Source of the DNA: Sinonovacula constricta
Taxonomy: Eukaryota; Mollusca; Bivalvia; Cardiida; Solecurtidae
Direction: 5' to 3'
Assembly: GCA_007844125.1 (NCBI GenBank)
Contig: CM017560.1
Span: 1,482,401 to 1,546,400 of the forward strand
Length of the DNA: 64,000 bases
Shown here piece by piece: positions 58,404 through 64,000 of this stretch (positions within the stretch are counted from its first letter, which is position 1; the number at the start of each line of letters is the position of its first letter). The position numbers were made by a program, and so were the translations under genes. The notes beneath the pieces were generated by a model. The model made no database searches, was not told the DNA's origin, and worked only from the letters and a program-made list of their open reading frames with translations.

Positions 58404-60931
58404 TAAATAAAAATGCACTATTTTTTGCATAATGTTTGTGTGCTGTATATTTTGCAGTATCAATTAACAAGAGATGCTGGTAATTACTTGTAGCCTCAAT
58501 ATGTTAAGACTGTAGGTAATTATAGGCCTGTTAACGTCCTTGTCAACTCTGCTATGATGTACATGTACATATACATACTACCCTTGACATATATTATTAA
58601 CTCCGGGGTCATAGAAAACTATGATTAACTGTCTTGACCTTATAATCAGAAAACAATTAAAAGTGCCAGCCATGTATCTGTGTATATGACTGGTAATTGC
58701 TCTTGCCCATATATCATTGATTGGTCAGAGCGTTTGACAGCTCATCATTGGGCAAGGGCCGCTGGTCCAAGGTTCTGTCATGGTCAGTGACAGTTCTCAG
58801 TAGGGGTGGTCAAACGTTGTCTGGAATGTTTGGCTGTAGATGACCTAGGCAGTGTCACAGCGGTTAATTGTTGTCCCCTATCATGCTACATTTATGTTTA
58901 AACAATACAGAGTCTATGCTAGCATCTCCATACATGTGAGATACCCGGTAGCAAATAGTTTCAATCCTGAGTATGAGAAATCAAGGCCAAAATGAAATAC
59001 TGAAACAATTTGACTAGCTTATGCAGCAATGCACCATGACATAGAGTGCACTCTTTTTATTTCATTCTGATGTCAGTCTTTCAATGAATTGGGATCAAAT
59101 AGTCACATTGATGTTGAAAAAACAACAACACTGAATGTTAAATAATTTTGTGATTAGTTAATAAAATGATATTAATATGATCAATATCGACCATGATATT
59201 TTGCCTTGGACAGTAGACCTTGACCTATGGGCCCTGGTCATCACAAGAGTCCTCAGCCAAATGACTTGGCTGATTAAACCATCGCAAATAAAAATGATTG
59301 TCAGAGATTGACAGTTTACCTGTATGTGGGAAAAAAAGATGGCATAGTTGATGTGGAAATGGTACAGGCCTGTCAAATAAATTATTGCTGAGTAATGAAT
59401 GTTTTTGCAAATGGTTTAGTACCTGGGACTGGGGGCTAGGTAATGAGAAACTCCTTGTTAATTAATAGAGTCATACAAACACCTATATTCAGATAAAAGT
59501 TTGAGATTTTGAGCATGAAGTTGTGGCGGGTACAGTACATATTTTTTTGCAATTTACAAGTTGTAAACTTTTAAACTATTTATCATTTTAACTTTCTTTT
59601 AATTATCATTAATTTTATTTTTAACCCTATAGAATTTAAAATATTTGTTCACAGATACATTGATTTTTTTCTGATTATTTTTTATTTTCATTAAACCTTA
59701 TTGTACTAGGCCTCATGTTACCTCTCAAATGTTGATGTGCTCTTAAATCCCAAAATACAAAATATTGTCATTAACCAAATTTTTTTTAAATTTCCAGTTA
59801 AGAATATTACAGCCTTTTTTTATAACTATGTCACCAGTTTAGCACTTAACAGAATAACGTCTTCTGATTGACAACATCTCTTGCCAAAGCTCATAACACA
59901 CAACTGTTGTTATGAAACCCATTATAAAGTGTTAGGTATTTTTTAACAACTCTATACAAAGGTAGCTAATAGTGCAAATACTGTTTTAATGACATATAGT
60001 GCAAGGGTTATAAGCCTTCAGCATGCTACATTTGTTAATAACCATTCCTTGGTCTTAAGGTTTGACCATATGTAACAATATGTACTGATAAAAACTTAAC
60101 AGCAAGAAATGAACATTCTGATCAGAAAGTCTGTGGGAGCTAACTGATCTGAATCTACACACTTGGCCATTGCATGATTTGTTCAGTCTTACAGTGGTAG
60201 GATAAAGAACACCTTAAGCTTCTGATTAATCTGCCTAGTTTCTAGGAAATCTTTATGACACTTGCAAATTATCTAGCATCAGTGCTGTCCACGATTTGTG
60301 TCAAAACACATCATTTTTTTTTTGCCTGGCAGGTGCTCCAATCAATATTTTGTGATTATTCTGCTGGCTGGAGCTATACTTAAAGTGTGAAAGGTCCCTA
60401 GTGATGACACCCACAATGACATGACATTAAGGCCATCAATAGCACAGGGCAGAGGGTCATATTTCAGCAGATATTTCTATATTAATCTTTAGCTTGCTAC
60501 ATTCACGAATTTGTTAAGGCATCTCCTTGTAACATAATGTAAAAGCAAGAATACATAAAGTTTAGGCAGCATATATTGTAGACAGATCTTGACCTACACT
60601 TTTTGCCTGGTAGTGCTTTGCAGGCTAAGATATGCAATTGGTTTGTTGTGCTATCCTTTAGTAATTAATGCCGTCTTGAAAAACATGAAGCGATAGCGGA
60701 AATAGTGCTTGTGAACATTGATACCAGTCTCCACCTGTGCTGCACAATTTAAATGTATTAAAATCAAAACAATCTTATTAATTTTTATTGTTTCTCAAAC
60801 TTTGTTATAAAAATAAATCTAAAATGGTATTTTTTTCCCCCAAATTGCACCAAAAAACACCTATTAATATCCTGAACCAATGTTCCTTTTCCTATGCACT
60901 GGCAGAAGTTACTGTGTACTAATAGACATTT
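58404..60931. other. Mostly unassigned; dispersed-repeat remnants
   Basis: Remnants with TATCATGCTACATTT (58880) and CAGCATGCTACATTTGTTAA (60018) followed by GATC(A)G-type blocks belong to the dispersed GATCCTGATCAG family. No gene supported. Confidence 0.4.
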
Positions 60932-63731
60932 AACCTCTGGAGAAGTGTCTGACAAACATGTGACTGTAACCTCTGGAGAATGGTTTGACAAACATGTGAC
61001 TGTAACCTCTGGAGAATGGTCTGACAAACATGTGACTGTAACCTCTGGAGAATGGTCTGACAAACATGTGACTGTAACCTCTGGAGAATGATCTGACAAA
61101 CATGTGACTGTAACCTCTGGAGAATGGTCTGACAAACATGTGACTGTAACCTCTGGAGAATGGTCTGACAAACATGTGACTGTAACCTCTGGAGAATGGT
61201 CTGACAAACATGTGACTGTAACCTTTGGAGAATGGTCTGACAAACATGTGACTGTAACCTCTGGAGAATGGTCTGACAAACATGTGACTGTAACCTCTGG
61301 AGAATGGTCTGACAAACATGTGACTGTAACCTCTGGAGAATGGTCTGACAAACATGTGACTGTAACCTCTGGAGAATGGTCTGACAAACATGTGACTGTA
61401 ACCTCTAAAGAATGTTCTGAAAACATGTGACTGTAACCTCTGGAGAATGGTCTGACAAACATGTGAATGTAACCTCTGGAGAATGTTCTGACAAACATAT
61501 GACTGTAACCTCTGGAGAATGGTCTGACAATCATGTGACTGTAACCTCTAGAGACGGGTCTGACAAACATGTGACTGTAACCCCTGGAGAATGGTCTGAC
61601 AAACATGTGACTGTAACCTCTGGAGAATGATCTGACAAACATGTGACTGTAACCTCTGGAGAATAGTCTGAAAAACATGTGACTGTAACCTCTGGAGAAT
61701 GGTCTGACAAACATGTGACTGTAACCACTGGAGAATGGTCTGACAAACATGTGACTGTAACCTCTGGAGAATGTTCTGACAAACATGTGACTGTAACCAC
61801 TGGAGAATAGTCTGACAAACATGTGACTGGAACCTCTGGAGAAGGGTCTGACAAACATGTGACTGTAACCTCTGGAGAATGGTCTGACAAACATGTGACT
61901 GTAACCTCTGGAGAATGGTCTGACAAACATGTGACTGTAACCTCTGGAGAATGGTCTGACAAACATGTGACTGTAACCTCTGGAGAATGGTCTGACAAAC
62001 ATGTGACTGTAACCTCTGGAGAATGTTCTGACAAACATGTGACTGTAACCTCTGGAGAATGGTCTGACAAACATGTGACTGTAACCTCTGGAGAATGTTC
62101 TGACAAACATGTGACTAACCTCTGGAGAATGTTCTGACAAACATGTGACTGTAACCTCTGGAGAATGTTCTGACAAACATGTGACTAACCTCTGGAGAAT
62201 GGTCTGACAAACATGTGACTGTAACCTCTGGAGAATGTTCTGACAAACATGTGACTGGAACCTTTGGAGAAGGGTCTGACAAACATGTGAATGTAACCTC
62301 TGTAGAATGGTCTGACAAACATGTGACTAACCTCTGGAGAATGGTCTGACAAACATGTGACTGTAACCTCTGGAGAATGATCTGACAAACATGTGACTGT
62401 AACCTCTGGAGAATGGTCTGACAAACATGTGTCTGTAACCTCTGTAGAATGGTCTGACAAACATGTGACTATAACCTCTGGAGAATGGTCTGACAAACAT
62501 GTGACTGTAACCTCTGGAGAATGATCTGACAAACATGTGACTGTAACCACTGGAGAATGGTCTGACAAACATGTGACTGTAACCTCTGGAGAATGGTCTG
62601 ACAAACATGTGACTGTAACCTCTGGAGAATGGTCTGACAATCATGTGACTGTAACCTCTGGAGAATGGTCTGACAAACATGTGACTGTAACCTCTGGAGA
62701 ATGGTCTGACAAACATGTGACTGTAACCTCTGGAGAATGGTCTGACAACCATGTGACTGTAACCTCTGGAGAATGGTCTGACAAACATGTGACTGTAACC
62801 TCTGGAGAATGGTCTGACAAACATGTGACTGTAACCTCTGGAGAATGGTCTGACAAACATGTGACTGTAACCTCTGGAGAAGGGTCTGACAAACATGTGA
62901 CTAACCTCTGGAGAATGGTCTGACAAACATGTGACTGTAACCTCTGGAGAATGGTCTGACAAACATGTGACTGTAACCTCTGGAGAATGGTCTGACAAAC
63001 ATGTGACTGTAACCTCTGGAGAATGGTCTGACAAACATGTGACTGTAACCTCTGGAGAATGTTCTGACAAACATGTGACTGTAACCACTGGAGAATGGTC
63101 TGACAAACATGTGACTGTAACCACTGGAGAAGGGTCTGACAAACATGTGACTGTAACCTCTAGAGAATGTTCTGACAAACATGTGACTGGAACCTCTGGA
63201 GAATGTTCTGACAAACATGTTACTGTAACCTCTGGAGAATGGTCTGACAAACATGTGACTGTAACCTCTGGAGAATGGTCTGACAAACATGTGACTGGAA
63301 CCTCTGGAGAATGTTCTGACAAACATGTGACTGTAACCTCTGGAGAATGGTCTGACAAACATGTGACTGTAACCTCTGGAGAATGGTCTGACAAACATGT
63401 GACTGTAACCTCTAGAGAATGGTCTGACCAACATGTGACTGTAACCTCTGGAGAATGGTCTGACAAACATGTGACTGTAACCACTGGAGAATGGTCTGAC
63501 AAACATGTGACTGTAACCTCTGGAGAATGGTCTGACAAACATGTGACTGTAACCTCTGAAGAATGGTCTGACAAACATGTGACTGTAACCTCTGGAGAAT
63601 GGTCTGACAAACATGTGACTGTAACCTCTGGAGAATGGTCTGACAATCATGTGACTGTAACCTCTGGAGAATGGTCTGACAAACATGTGACTGTAACCTC
63701 TGGAGAATAGTCTGACAAACATGTGACTGTA
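60932..63731. repeat. 36-bp tandem array, about 78 copies
   Basis: Unit CTCTGGAGAATGGTCTGACA plus AACATGTGACTGTAAC. Variants: GGTCTG/GTTCTG, CTCTGG/CACTGG, TGTAAC/TGGAAC. Four units (near 62113, 62185, 62327, 62902) have a 2-bp deletion giving GTGACTAACC, and one near 61420 lacks 1 bp. These frame-breaking indels argue against coding, although frames up to 463 codons cross the array on the minus strand and up to 259 on the plus strand. Confidence 0.98.
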
Positions 63732-64000
63732 TAATCATGGACAGTTATACAGTGGCTGATATATTCCAAGAAGTGTGTAGAAATCAATACTTATGTCTTC
63801 CATACGTAACTTACCTTATTCTTTTCCAACTTGTTTGTTTAATACTAGTTTCACTAGCTGAGAATTGTATTGCAGTCAAATGATGTACACAGACATGCGT
63901 GATTTTTTTAAATATCATGATATTAAATTTTCCATTAATCAATTTATTTATGACTTTTTATCATTTGCTGTTCTAGTATGTGGTGCTTTACATAGTTCCA
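63732..64000. other. Unassigned stretch at window end
   Basis: AT-rich, nothing recognised. Confidence 0.4.

Noticed and set aside
60785..62176. 463-codon minus-strand frame of 12-residue repeats
   Set aside because: Produced by the 36-bp array; frame shifts at 34- and 35-bp units and equally open plus-strand frames show there is no coding constraint.
1..64000. Viral or retrotransposon coding genes (reverse transcriptase, integrase, capsid)
   Set aside because: None of the long non-repeat frames shows such motifs; only non-coding SINE, MITE and Helentron-like elements and small broken frames are present.

Overview
The window looks like non-coding, repeat-dominated nuclear DNA from a marine bivalve mollusc. 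The base composition is AT-rich. Several interspersed families are of kinds I associate with bivalve genomes: elements opening with AGCTCACCTGAGC and closing with a GGGCCAT/ATGGCCC hairpin followed by CTTGT, and tRNA-headed SINEs with 13-bp target duplications. No rRNA, no bacterial operon, no CRISPR array and no intact recognisable protein gene is visible. The organism call is inference from repeat style; no marker gene supports it.

Layout. 1-3.1 kb: a 58-bp repeat, a 540-bp purine-rich GA/GACA tract, a SINE, then the only promoter-like island (NRF1-type and ETS-type motifs near 2.38-2.43 kb) followed by possible first exons. 3.1-13 kb: mostly featureless AT-rich sequence with a C-rich minisatellite, a TA microsatellite and two Helentron/pearl-like elements. 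13.4-15.8 kb: a 30-bp tandem array interrupted by a MITE fragment and a tRNA-SINE, with a second SINE nearby in the other orientation. 17.6-23.3 kb: SINEs, degenerate tandem units and a 208-bp MITE. 24.4-25.6 kb: 39-bp array. 26.8-29.3 kb: 58-bp array. 30.7-38.9 kb: a possible 28-bp microexon, SINEs (one nested inside another), an 842-bp DNA transposon with 25-bp terminal inverted repeats, a 42-bp array and a second MITE copy. 39.8-45.2 kb: two more pearl-like elements, one carrying twelve 145-bp units with a 580-bp higher-order duplication. 46.0-49.0 kb: the most structured region, with a perfect 42-bp inverted repeat, broken ORFs on the minus strand, and a 1.48-kb TTAA-flanked element with 20-bp inverted ends. 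51.8-55.2 kb: 49-bp array. 56.3-58.4 kb: 26-bp array. 60.9-63.7 kb: 36-bp array.

Tandem repeats occupy about a quarter of the window (my hand tally is about 16 kb). The long reading frames over them are by-products of repeat units lacking stop codons. If there is a host gene here, the best guess is a plus-strand gene whose promoter lies near 2.4 kb and whose introns hold most of the arrays. Its exons can only be proposed (3051-3086 joined in phase to 30664-30691), and no product can be named.
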